A stretch of 64,000 nucleotides of DNA from Hyaloscypha bicolor E (taxonomy: Eukaryota; Ascomycota; Leotiomycetes; Helotiales; Hyaloscyphaceae), in the NCBI RefSeq assembly GCF_002865645.1, contig NW_020194555.1, positions 682,001 to 746,000 on the forward strand, read 5' to 3'. The position numbers were made by a program, and so were the translations under genes. Numbering within the stretch: the first letter of the stretch is position 1; each line of letters starts with the position of its first letter. The notes under the pieces are model-generated. The model ran no database searches. It was not told the origin of the DNA and saw nothing but the letters and a program-made list of their open reading frames with translations. Shown here piece after piece: positions 1-10,813 of the stretch.

Positions 1-2147
1 TATATCTAACTAGTCAAGTTTCTCTAAATAGCCTTTTTGCCTGGTATAAAGAATTTAGTAGGACTAATAAGTATAATATAGTTATTATATAATAATTAGT
101 AATTAATATAAAGATAAGTAAAATCCATACTTACTATATAATAATCTAATCTTATAGAATAAGAATCTTTTCTTCTTTTATTAAGTTTCCTATTATATTA
201 TAAACTTAATATATTTATATTTCTATTTTAATTAGTTTTATACTAATCTTTATACTAATCCAAAAAAAAATTATATATCTTGGCTAAAGCTCTTTATATA
301 CTATTAGCTTTTTCTTTTATTTTATTCTCTAAAACTCGCTTAATCTCTTTCTCTTAATTAAGCTTTTCTTTAGTTTTTTATATCTCTTTAAACTATATAT
401 TATTCTCGGAATTATATTTAATATCTTCTTATACCAGGTTACTATTATCCCAAGCTATATATAAGCTATTATACTTACTATAGCCAAGTAATTATTTAAC
501 TACTTTCTAATTCTTTCCTTATTATTCTCTAAAGCCAGATTAGTATAAAGATTAGTATAGGAATATTCTAAAAATACTTCCTTAATTTAATACTTATAGT
601 AGATTCCTATATTATTTCCTACTATTTTAATAATAAAGTACTTTTATATACTATTGAGCTTATTATTTTATATTTTACTATTATAATTATACCTTAATTT
701 ATTACCTTTACTTTCTTAATCTTAGTATAAATAGGGTCTTTTATAAGAGCTTTATTATACTTATATACTTTTATAGTATTTGGGTTTTAAGATAGATCCA
801 TTAGTACTTTTCTCTTATAAGTAGTAGTATAAACAGATCCGATAAAAGAGGCTAGTTAAGATACCATATTAATATAACTATTATCCTATAATATTATAAT
901 TAGTATAAAAATTAATATAATATAAGTATAGATTTACTTTAGGCTCTAGGGATAATTTAATAATAATTAGTAATATTTTATAATTATTAATATATTTAGT
1001 ATACTAATTATAGTCTATTATTATAGAATATATTATAAGAATAATCTATATAGAGATTAGTAAATTAATTAGTATATTAGAATACTAACTTATAGGTTAT
1101 AGTATAGAGTTATATAATAGTATAGTTAAGTAATTAAAAAGAGATTAAAAGATAAGTAAGATAAAGTAAAATAAAATTAACTTTATAATATAAAATAATT
1201 CACTTTTAAGATATATGAAAATTTTTTTAAGCTATTACCTTACTCTTTCCTATTACTTTACCTTAGCTAATATCTTTCTTTTAATTATACTATTTTAATT
1301 CCTTAATTAATCCCTTAATTAACTCCTTTTATAGTATATTTCTTAATTTATATTAATTACTATACTAATTAAGATATAGTAATTATAATCTCTAGTTAAT
1401 TATTTAATTATAGTATAAACTAAGTAAATTAATAGCAAGTATATTATTTCTAGAAAGGCTTTTATAGGCAAGGCTCTAAGAAAGATATTTAGTAGAAAAG
1501 GCTATATTCCTGCTATTATATAAAAGAAAAGAAAATATAGGTTTAGACCTAGTAATTAGTTAATTAGTAAAAATATTAGTATATCTACTAACTGGATTTA
1601 TAGCTAAGGCCCTTTAAGAAATTAAAAAATATTAGAGAAGTACTAATTTATTAATTCCAAAAGTACTATTTTATTAATTAGTAAAGGAGATTTTGGCTTA
1701 GGAAAATAGATAAAATATATATATTTAAGCTTTGGCTTTATATACTTTATAAGAGTCTATAGAGGCGCTTCTTATTATAGAGTTTGAGTATAAGTTATTT
1801 TTTTTTAATTATACTAATTTTTATACTAATCTAATTCTAGTAATAAACCTTATAGCTATTTATATAAAGCGGGTTATTATCCAGAAAAAGAATATAAAGC
1901 TAGTCTAATAAATGAGATTAGGAATAATGAGTATTAGTAAGGTTATTAAACGTCTTATAGTAGTACTATAGGGTAGTTAGTTTATTTGGGTTACTAGTAA
2001 AGTAACCAGGTTAGGTATTAGGGAATTAACCTTTATATCTAAGGCAAAGCAGTTAGCTAGCTATTAGATTAATAAAGCAATAACTCAAATTATTACTTTT
2101 TTAATATATCTCAAATTAGTTATATTCTTTAAAGAACTAGTTAAAGA
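1..2147. other. RIP-degraded AT-rich block, no gene
   Basis: Very AT-rich DNA in which CpA and TpG are nearly absent and stop codons fill every frame. This fits transposon sequence destroyed by repeat-induced point mutation. A short motif reading TTATACTAATCTTTATACTA recurs in direct and inverted forms (about 237-260, 538-560 and 1803-1830), so an inverted-repeat structure may once have existed here. No LTR, terminal repeat or recognisable protein could be matched to the two retrotransposon families found elsewhere in the window. The block ends at an AATT-repeat run, where composition switches abruptly to the gene-bearing island. Confidence 0.6.
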
Positions 2148-2174
2148 TTAATTAATTAATTAATTAATTAATTA
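2148..2174. repeat. (AATT)n microsatellite at island border
   Basis: About seven consecutive ATTA/AATT units mark the exact switch from RIP-degraded DNA to balanced-composition DNA. Confidence 0.85.
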
Positions 2175-2221
2175 GAACAGAGAGCAGGAGGGGCAGATTC
2201 TGCCGGGCCCCTTACCGCCTA

Positions 2222-2312
2222 GAACGATAATTATCGTCAATTATCAATAATTATCGATTATTGACAAATTAGCGCGATTATCTAATTATCGCTTATCGAG
2301 CTTATCGGAGCC
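2222..2312. promoter_or_regulatory. Cluster of GATAA/TTATC motifs and palindromes
   Basis: Roughly nine TTATC or GATAA cores lie within 90 bases, including the perfect palindrome CGATAATTATCG (2224-2235) and an inverted pair GTCAAT/ATTGAC (about 2236-2265). GATAA is the core bound by fungal GATA factors (nitrogen, iron and light regulators). No gene start lies close downstream, so a regulatory role is only a guess. The stretch could equally be the eroded end of a mobile element. Confidence 0.3.
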
Positions 2313-5047
2313 CACACTGAGGAATCCTCGTCCCCTTTTCTCAGGAACTCAAGTTAATATTACCTTTGTAGGACACCTTGGAAGAAAGATAGCAGATGCT
2401 TGCAAAGAAGAGTCATGACCCTCCTCGCTCCCCCTTTATTCACTTCTCTTTTCTGCTCTGTCTGTTCTTGGCCTATGAAACGACGGCGGGCAAAGCCGAA
2501 CTCACACCTCCTCGTGGTGCCTGCCGGGGACTCTGTATAGTTTACTCTATACAGATAGCAAAGATCTGCTGTAAGCTTAGCTTGCACGATGATCAGAGTC
2601 GCAATCGACGTTGCGCGAACCTCTCGAATTCAAAGAAGCCACCGTGGCCATTTCTCTTACCTACCGCGAACTTAACCACGACTCGAAATACGACCTAATC
2701 GACTGTATCGGCATATTGCCTTACGACAATACGCACCTTCCCCTAGCTAGGTCTCTATTGCCTATACCTGCGACGATATTTATACCCCGACCGGCCACGA
2801 AGCCACGAAGGAGGATTAAGGGCGAGGATATATGCGTTTTAGAGGGGTGGAGGGGGCTATTATACGCTGAGGGGGTGACTCTATGTCTAAGTTCATAAGA
2901 GAGGGGGATACTGTATGGAGGGAAGGGGAAGGGAGAGAGGGAGGGGAGAGTAGAGGTTAAGGGGGCAATTTTGGACTTGCGAGGGCTCTTTGCATACGTC
3001 GCTTACTGCCAAAGGAAAGGGTCGAGAATACTATTATTGAGCCTGTCTAGGGGACTTTAGATTTCGTTCGAGCGACCTGGGGCTTGGTTCTAAAGGCCTG
3101 GATACCTCTCTTTGGTAGCATATATGGAATCTGGTAGCCACCCTAACCGGCGAGGGAGGTTCACAGTCACAAGCTACGGCATTTCCGGAGGCCAGAAGAT
3201 GCAAAGGGCTGATTTATCGGATTGAATTGCTTTCTGGGGTATATAAGGGCACTGTAACACCGCGGGATTAGGGACCCGGGGCTACTTAATAGAGGATGTC
3301 GTTTTCCCCTTGTGGTTTTGGCCATTCTATTAAGTAGGACTTTATTTTAAATCCTTAGCTTAGCACGTCCTCATACCCTTCGGGAGGTTAGGAGTACTTT
3401 GCCTTTCTGGCTACTCCCCCGGACGTAAATAACTATCATTATCATCATCATCATCGCCTATGAAACGACGATTACCACGAGCGGAGTGCGTTGGGTCACC
3501 TCTGCTCTGCTCTGCTCTGCTCTGCTCTGCTAATATCCCGATGTGCAGAAGGAAAGACATATATCCCACTTTGGTATAATGTAGGATTAATCTGGATTTA
3601 GTTAGGAGGCTAATACACAAGTCGTAGTTGACGCTGTATTAACGCGTGAACAGGTATATCTCAGCTCATACAGTAAAGAATTTAGTATACCCGTAGTAGT
3701 CCCTAAGCCGGATTCTCAATACGATATTGGCATTTTGATAGTTGGCCTGGGGAAAGAGTGAGAATCCTTTGTCTAGAGAGCATAATAGAGCTTATTGTTC
3801 GAAAAAATTGTTCGAAAGACGAGTATAATAATAGCAAGAAGGGGCGAGTTGAGGGAGGCGGGGTTTCCTTTCCTTGCGCGAGATGCAAGAGAAGCTGCTG
3901 CGCGGGCACTAATACTCCGTGGCCAAAACGGCACCGCGATAAAGAAAAAGAGTACACCTGGGCATATACTTGCTCCCCCCACCCCCCTTTATTGCATGTG
4001 AAGATTCATGTCTATATATATGAGCCGCATAGGAAAAGTATTGTCAATTTCTGTCTTGCTGTCATTCTCCCCCTGCTGTCAAATATCTGAGGAGAATCCA
4101 CCCCGTTAACATCTTAAGAGTGTGCGACAACCTTCTGTAAACAGTACTCAGGTTGCCCGTCCTCTCGATGACACTATAATAGCTACCTATATCGTTCACC
4201 TCAATGGCTAATCCTATGGTGATAGAAGGTGTCATCGGAATCTGCAAGCTAGCGCTCTGCTTCCCCGGCGACGGTTACGATTTATCGACTTGCGATCGGC
4301 GTTATTTCGGCTTAGAGAGATCTTTTGTGAACATGTTGGTGTAAGGTTGTAGTGAAGAGGGATGAGGAACAGGTGAAAGAAAGAAGGGATATACCGCGCT
4401 TGATTGTACTGTACCTGAGAAGAGAACAATGGGGATAAGAGTGGAATGGGACATTGTAGTAAGGAGACCGGAGTGTGGAGAAGACAAGAGTCTTGCGTTG
4501 ATGCTAAGACTGTGGTAATGAAATAAGAGAAGGTAAGAAGGGGTGGTGTGCTGAATTTGATTGCGCATCTAATCGAAGAACAGTGTATGCTAACTTGCCA
4601 GGTTGCAGTTGGTAAAATGCACCTTGAGGTTGAGGTGGTTGTACTAAAGCTTGCAGGCAGAACGGGCTTGAGGATGAGGTAAGTAGGTGTACAGATTGCA
4701 GCTAGTTGAGCGAGTATCGGGGACGAAGTGGTTTTCACAAAGCCCGGCGGCTAAACGCACCTTGTCGCCCAAGAGGTTGTACACAAAAGATCCAAAACAG
4801 AACAAAGCGCGAGGAAGCGACCGCAGTCCCAATACCGTCAGTCCAACTGTCGCCGGAAGCCTGGCAGCAACTCGACTTGCTCCTCGCCGCGAGACCGGCC
4901 AGATAGCCCCTGGACAGCACACCGCATATCTCGACCTGGAGCTCGATGTCATTAGCCTATCCCATCCCAAATCAGCGTCAGCGAGCCCGCTCTCGAAGAT
5001 TCGTCATCTCCGCGAGAGATGCCAGGCCCTGTCGAAGAACGAAAGCT
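2313..5047. other. Intergenic, no supported gene
   Basis: Balanced-composition DNA with several short open frames on both strands, none with recognisable domains, coherent codon use or convincing splice sites. The 168-residue minus-strand frame at 4738-4232 is rich in Ser, Thr, Pro and Leu because of base skew and is not convincing. A pentamer microsatellite lies at 3500-3530. Confidence 0.5.
3500..3530. repeat. (CTCTG)n pentamer microsatellite
   Basis: Six uninterrupted copies of a TCTGC unit. Confidence 0.95.
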
Positions 5048-5500
5048 TCAGGAGGAGCTAGAGGCTGATCGGCTCGGAGCCAGACGATCGATCGATCGCT
5101 TCGCTGCCTCCGAAATACATACACTGGGCACCGACAAGGTTTCGAGCAGCGATTTCTTCTCCTGTTGTTTGGATAGCCTTCGTTGTCGGATTCCCTCGGC
5201 ATCTTGCTGGGCATCCTTGAGTTCCTCGGCGATTGCAGTGTTTGATGATTGAGTCTGGGTCGGCTCGTGATCGGATCCAGATGAAGAGTTGAGTGTGCTT
5301 GTGTTGGAGGGAGGGAGGGTTGGATCGATCGATTTCTGGGTTGAGATTGGATGTTCGAGGGTTGCTGGAGTGCCTGCTCCTGCAAGCCTGGTGTTGGCTG
5401 GCTTCTGCTCTTGCACTGGAAGGGATCCTACTCGGGTTTGGTCGGTTCGTCGAGGCTGTGGACGTGAGGCGTAACAGGTAACACCTGTTCGTAAGTGATG
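5048..5500 (-). CDS. Possible coding exon, unidentified, low support
   Basis: One minus-strand frame, open from about 5494 to a TGA at 5050-5048, reads as a Ser/Thr/Pro/Gln-rich segment followed by a charged helix-like part (EELKDAQQDAEGIRQRRLSK near its middle). It then ends in a Ser-rich tail. The composition resembles a disordered fungal protein more than the neighbouring shadow frames do. There is no clear start codon (the first candidate is a GTG at about 5416), no partner exon with good splice sites and no recognised domain. It may be a relic, part of a longer gene, or chance. Confidence 0.2.
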   Translation of the reverse strand, partial: HHLRTGVTCYASRPQPRRTDQTRVGSLPVQEQKPANTRLAGAGTPATLEHPISTQKSIDPTLPPSNTSTLNSSSGSDHEPTQTQSSNTAIAEELKDAQQDAEGIRQRRLSKQQEKKSLLETLSVPSVCISEAAKRSIDRLAPSRSASSSS

Positions 5501-7012
5501 TCATCGAGGCGAGGATGATGATAATGGTGGTAGCTTAGACCGTATGTTGGTAGTCTAAGTAGCGGGGTTTGGCAGCTGGATTCGGAGCGAGGGAGGAGGA
5601 CCGGAAGGTCTTGCCGCTGGCTGCTAAGCCAACTATCGCATGCATCTAGCTCAAACTTGGATCGGTAACGGCAACGATGGGAAGAACTCGCTATACAGCG
5701 CGAGCTAACACCATGAAGCTTGATTGTATCCGAGGCTGCTGTTGGTTAAACGTCCTACTTTAGCTGGTACTGTACTTTATTGAGCTTGTCGCGTGAGGTA
5801 AGGTGCTGTACACTCCTTCCTTCCTTCCCCTCCCTCCCAACTTCCCAAGGATCCCGAATATCCTCCACAAACACCACACAGAAAGCGCCACTCCAACCAT
5901 TCATCTTCCCCAAGCCCCTGCTCATTCTGGTCCTCTTCAGCACTGGTGTCATCCATGTCTCAAGCATGAGTAGCAAATTCACGGCGGTGGCCGCAGGGGT
6001 AGGGGGGCCATGTCATGTCTCTGTGGCAGCTGCGCGGCTGGATTTCGAGATGTAGAGGTGGAGGTGGAGGTACCTTTGGTGGAGGAGTGGATCTTCGATT
6101 GTGCTCTGCTCCGGCCTGACAGGGAAGAGGGGAGTGTTTATTAGTAGACTGCAGAAGAGTATGTGTGTGGGAGTTGATTGAATCTCGGAGACAAGGTGGA
6201 GGACAGACAATGTTGATGGAAGAAGGCGGCGACGGTGGTGAGGAAGTGGCAGGCAGGTATGCTCCACCTCCACCTCCACCCCAACTAAGAGGTCCCGTCA
6301 GACTTGAGTGCAATAAAAGAAAAGAGAAGAGTGCGAAACTCTTTCCGGTCCCCTGACTGAGAGGATATCCCGTACAGGGACGGAACATTGCCGCCGACAA
6401 AAACGAAAGAGGAGCAGGGAACACTGATAGCTGTCTGTGCCTCACTCGAGAGCATGCCTAGTTGTCCCACGACCGGGTCTGCTCCAAAAGCCGCCATCAA
6501 GGAAAAGAGGGCCGAGGGGCGAATTATCTCCATTCCTCTACTCTTTTCTCATCTCGTCTCATCACGTCTTTTGGTCTTTTCCTCGTGTCTCATCATCCAT
6601 TCCATTCCATTCCATTCCATTCCATTCCATGCCACCAAAGCAGCCCTTCGAAAGCAGACTATCCAATCCACCTCTCCGTTCCTCATTCACCCATCCACCC
6701 CAATCCTCCCCCAAGCCCGGTGCTCGCAAGGTCGAACTTTTCTCAGATGCTCGAAAAGCGCGTAAACTCGCAGGCTCACAAGTCGTGGGGCTCGTGAACT
6801 CGTAGGCTCTCCAGCTCGCCCAAATGCAATGCACCATCATCAGATAGAAAGAAATGCAAGGAAACCACATTCCAGTTCTCACCAGAAATACAAAAGTAAA
6901 TGCTCGCTCCGCATCATTGCCTGCCAGACTGTTGCTCGTCACCCCTTTTCATCCTCTTTGCCAGTCCTCGTCCCAATCAACCCAACGTCACCGAGCTTGA
7001 GGTGACTGCATG
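5501..7012. other. Intergenic and 3' flank of the zinc-repeat gene
   Basis: No supported gene. The stretch contains GGAGGT/CCACCT runs (about 6053-6071 and 6262-6281), a CCATT pentamer array and long C+T-rich tracts. The part next to 7013 would hold the 3' untranslated region of the minus-strand gene. Confidence 0.5.
6597..6630. repeat. (CCATT)n pentamer microsatellite
   Basis: Nearly seven uninterrupted copies of the TCCAT unit. Confidence 0.95.
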
Positions 7013-8105
7013 TTACACATTCAACGCAGCAAGCTTCGCCGTCACACTCGCCAATACGTCAGGGTCAGGTGCAGGCTCGACCTTCGCTGGCGCCGCTCGA
7101 GGACAAGACTCGCACATTAGATGCTTGCAGCGTACGCACTCAGGTGGCGCTGCACTAGGAGCTGACTTCCCTTCTTCCGAGTCTGGGTGCGGGATGGGTG
7201 GGAAGACCTTGCTGCACCTGTGGCAAGCGTACTTCACCGGCTTGGAGGTGTCGTCCGAGTAGACGTCGCCGGGGTAGCCGTCGGGGAATTTCTTCTTCTT
7301 CGCACTGAAGCGTGTTAATAATATGAAAAGGGGGTAACGGGAGGACAGAACTTACGGATCTCGTGGACAGTCGGTGCAGCGGGCGTGGCTGCAGGATGCA
7401 CAGGTCTTTGAGCCTGTTACGTAGAGGCTCTCGCACTTACAGCAGGTTCGACGGACTCTCTGCCGTGGTACCTTCCGAACCAGAGGCTGGCCGTTTGGCT
7501 TGGGGTTGGGCATGGTCAATGGGGGGTCCTTGGTCAATCCGAACCAGGGCTCTGCTTCTATGATATCACCCTTGGGTGCAACCACGTCCTTCGACTTGCC
7601 CTTGCCCTCTGGCTTCTTGATCGGGTATCGTGGACACTTTGTGCATCTTACATGACCACATTCAACGCAAGTCTTGCTTCCTCCATATGTCGTCTGGCAC
7701 TTATGACAGGTCCTATGAATACGCATTCGTACGGACTTCTCGATGCGCTGTACCTCCTTGTCTGCTTTGGTCGAGAGTGGCTCGATGGTAATGGCGAATC
7801 GTTCAGCCAGCTTCTTGTTCCGCTCTGCTTCAATCTCTGAACGCATCATTTTCTTTGGTTCTTCGGCGACTTTGACCGCAGGCTCAGCAATGACGGGTTC
7901 AGATATTGGTTCGCTGGAGGGGTTAGTAGAGACTAAGTCGTGGTTGTTGTGCATACCTTGGGCCAGAAACAGACTTCGACCTGCCAGAGAATGACAACCT
8001 CTTGGAGCCATCACCTCTCTTCAATACAGTCTTCATCCTCGTCAACAACTTGTTTACTCCCTTCTCCTTCTTCTCCGCCGGACCATCGTTCGCTGGTGTA
8101 CTCAT
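7013..8105 (-). CDS. Triple Cys/His zinc-ligand repeat protein (conserved fungal hypothetical)
   Basis: The product is a predicted 332-aa protein with three copies of a C-x2-C ... C-x2-C-x-H-x2-C-x2-C-P motif, so it probably binds zinc. Its molecular role is unknown. Exons are 8105-7957, 7913-7356 and 7304-7013. Intron 1 (7956-7914, only 43 nt) has GTATGC, a CTAAC branch site and CAG. Intron 2 (7355-7305, 51 nt) has GTAAGT and CAG. The three exons sum to 999 nt and stay in frame. Repeat 1 ligands are C119, C122, C132, C135, H137, C140 and C143. Repeat 2 ligands are C207, C210, C221, C224, H226, C229 and C232. Repeat 3 ligands are C263, C266, C292, C295, H297, C300 and C303, with a longer loop. 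Residues 1-45 are basic and Lys/Arg/Ser-rich; residues 62-110 are charged and probably helical. From memory, proteins with this HRTCHKCQ...CxHxRCxxCPR pattern occur as uncharacterised proteins in many Pezizomycotina. The start is the first ATG of an open frame (context GCAGCCATGA). No other supported gene lies within 5 kb. Confidence 0.85.
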
Positions 8106-8848
8106 GGCTGCGATGGTATATTAAAATTACTGGTAACGTATGGTCGTAATGATGCTGACAATTGGCAATGATATCCAGTCACTGAAAAAATGATTCGTCG
8201 TGGTTATTACCGCTCCATGAAGTTCCAATGTTGTGTTTGCTTCTTTCAAATCCAACTTTTTCAGGCTTCGACCCAGCGTTCAGCCTCTGCGGTGAACGAT
8301 CTGCTCCGGGATATATATCGCTCGCTGGAATTATAGATAGCGATGCAATATCGATGTGGTGTCGGGTGTTTGATGTTGAGATGTGTGCAATGCTCAGAAG
8401 GTCGTTGACCGCATGGGGGCGGTGCTGCGTGATGGCTGGTTGATTTCCAGACGGAGGGCGCTGGAGATTTGTGTCGCCTGGGAATCCTGTGCTCTGGTCC
8501 TGGGATGGTCCTGGGGTTGCTCGGGTCGCTGGAGAGTGGATGGATGGGTTGATGGATTTTTTTTGATTGGGGATCCGCGGTAGCGAGCGAGCGAACGAGA
8601 GGGCGTGGGCGTGGGCGTGGGAGACAGGCCACCGTTGGAACGCGGGCGGCGGAGGGAGAATGTTGGGTGCGACGATCTGGTCCAGGCGAGCCAGTGCGGG
8701 AGGTGAGGTGCGGTGTAGTGCGGTGAGGGGCGAGAAGAGAAGAGGAGCGCACAATTAATTTTGTTACACGTTCGACACTGACAGCGAAGCAGTGACAAAC
8801 GGCGAAATGCGTGCGCTGCACTGCGATACGGAGGATGGAGGAGTAAGT

Positions 8849-8893
8849 GAGTGGGTGAGTGGGTGAGTGGGTGAGTGGGTGAGTGGGTGAGTG
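8849..8893. repeat. (GAGTGGGT)n octamer minisatellite
   Basis: Five and a half copies of an 8-bp unit. Confidence 0.95.
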
Positions 8894-9004
8894 AGGAGGG
8901 AGGAGGGAGGAGGGACGGAGGGAGGGGGATGAGGGAGAGAAGAAGGACGAGAGAAGATTGGACGGGGGCAGAGAAGAGGCGTGCGCGCGGGCCAGCACTG
9001 GCAG

Positions 9005-9030
9005 TGGCATGGCATGGCATGGCATGGCAC
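9005..9030. repeat. (GGCAT)n pentamer microsatellite
   Basis: Five copies of the TGGCA/GGCAT unit. Confidence 0.9.
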
Positions 9031-9897
9031 TGGGAGTGGCAGCGGGGGAAGAGTTCCCAGAAAAGTGTCCACCACCGCAAGCGAACCGAAATCGAACGCG
9101 AACTCGCTGCCGGTGCAGCGCAGGGAGCAGGGAGCAGGCAGGGCAGGGCAGGGCAGGGCGTGGGGATGGGGACGGGGATGGGGACAGCCGGAGCAAACGG
9201 CTGCAAGGCCAGCCAGGACTGGGACCGAATTTGCTGCAACTGCACCGCGTCAGAAGGAATGGCGGTGCACGGCAAAAACGCAATCAACAAGCAAGGCCCC
9301 AGCAGCACCAGCACCACGTTCCGGGAGTGAGGATACCGAGCTGATGCACAAGCGGCACAAAGATGCTGTGTTGTGGCCCGACGATATCGCTGGGTCAGGT
9401 GGAGGGTTTTTTGGCAGTTGGGCTGGATGCTGGGCGGTGGAGTAAGTACGGAGTCAATCTACTTACTGTACTGCAAAGTGGGAGAGCGCAAGGCAAACGC
9501 CAACGCCTGCAAGAACAGCAACCAAGCAACGTTGACTGGCTCGCGTGGCCGGGACGAGGGTGCGCGTGGGCGGCTTGGGTGGGAGAATGCGCCGGGACGC
9601 AAGGGAGACCTCAAGATGTGAAGCAGGAGGAAGGGGAGGAGGGGAAATTCAATCTCCTTGCATTGCTTGCAAGTTGCAAGACACGCTTCACCGACGGCAC
9701 CACACTGCAAGCACAACGCCACTCTTCACTTCCACCACGTCCCAACTCCATGCCTAACGCCTCACGCCTCACACCTCACACCTCACACCCCACACCGCCG
9801 CACGCCTCGTCTCCTCCACCTCCCACGCTTCAATGCTGCCTCAAATCACACCCAAGACTCTCCCCGTGGCAGAACCTCCTCCCAGCGCGCGCCAAAG

Positions 9898-9928
<31 letters not shown>

Positions 9929-9937
9929 TCTGCTCCT
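9898..9937. repeat. CTG/CTT trinucleotide repeat
   Basis: Interrupted CTG array with CTT variants. Confidence 0.9.
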
Positions 9938-10765
9938 CGTCACTATTCGAAGTTACATCTGCCCGCTCTCAGTGAATCAGCCGACTGTTCCTTCGGTTCG
10001 TGAGACTTCCAAAGATCCACTCTCCCTTCTCGCCGCAGCGCATTCGTCGAATCGTCTTTTCCCTTGTTCCCTACCCTGGTCCTGGCCCTCCGTACCAGTG
10101 TCCATTATCCAACATCCACCCCATCTGACCCACGACCCGGGTCAAAAGACTGGACCCCCTCCCCCCTCCCCCCCAACTAGCAAACGAGCTCCGGCCCTGT
10201 CGGCGGCGAAAGCTACGACCACCAATTCGTCCCCCCATGATCTCCGACCAGCATTGCTCTCTCTCGCTTGGGACTCTTCACCCTGCGAGCTTTTCTGCCC
10301 CATAAAACTCCCGCGGTTCTCCATGCGCTGCTGTCAGACGTCCGGCCCTTTCCAGGTCTCACACAGCTGCAAGAGCTGGGACTGGGAGCGTGCGGTGCGC
10401 TGTCCCGACTCCCGCGAAACAGTTTCCTCGCCGTCGCTGGAACGCGGCCTGATTGCTGCATTTCGGCCGGGATGCACCATCCAATATTTATCCTCACTTT
10501 CCCCCTCCAGCGCTAGCGCGGCGCAGAAGCGGAAGGTGTTCGAAGGAACCACTTCCCCCTTCTGCGTTCTGCCGGTGTCTTGAAGGGGTCGGGTGCCTCC
10601 GTTTGTGATCGATCGCATGGCACATATGAATGCCGCATTACAGTATTGTGGGATCAAGGCAAGAACTTGATTTCTTACTGTATTCCGCGTGCAACAGCCT
10701 GATTACAGATGGCGCGGTTGCATCTCCGTCCCACCACCAAGAGAGGGAGGGGTTGCGGCCCCCAA

Positions 10766-10813
10766 CATCCAGCATCCAGCATCCAGCATCAACATCAAGC
10801 ATCAAGCATCAAG
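10766..10813. repeat. (CATCCAG/CATCAAG)n heptamer repeat
   Basis: About six to seven units of 7 bp with two alternating variants. Confidence 0.85.

Noticed and set aside
8261..9283. 340-residue minus-strand open frame
   Set aside because: Consists of Ser/Pro/Thr/His runs from purine/pyrimidine-skewed microsatellites, including the octamer array. It overlaps other equally long frames.
9363..10583. 406-residue plus-strand open frame
   Set aside because: Composition is dictated by CT-rich and repeat DNA (Leu, Ser and Pro runs, CTG array). No domain, and it overlaps long frames on both strands.
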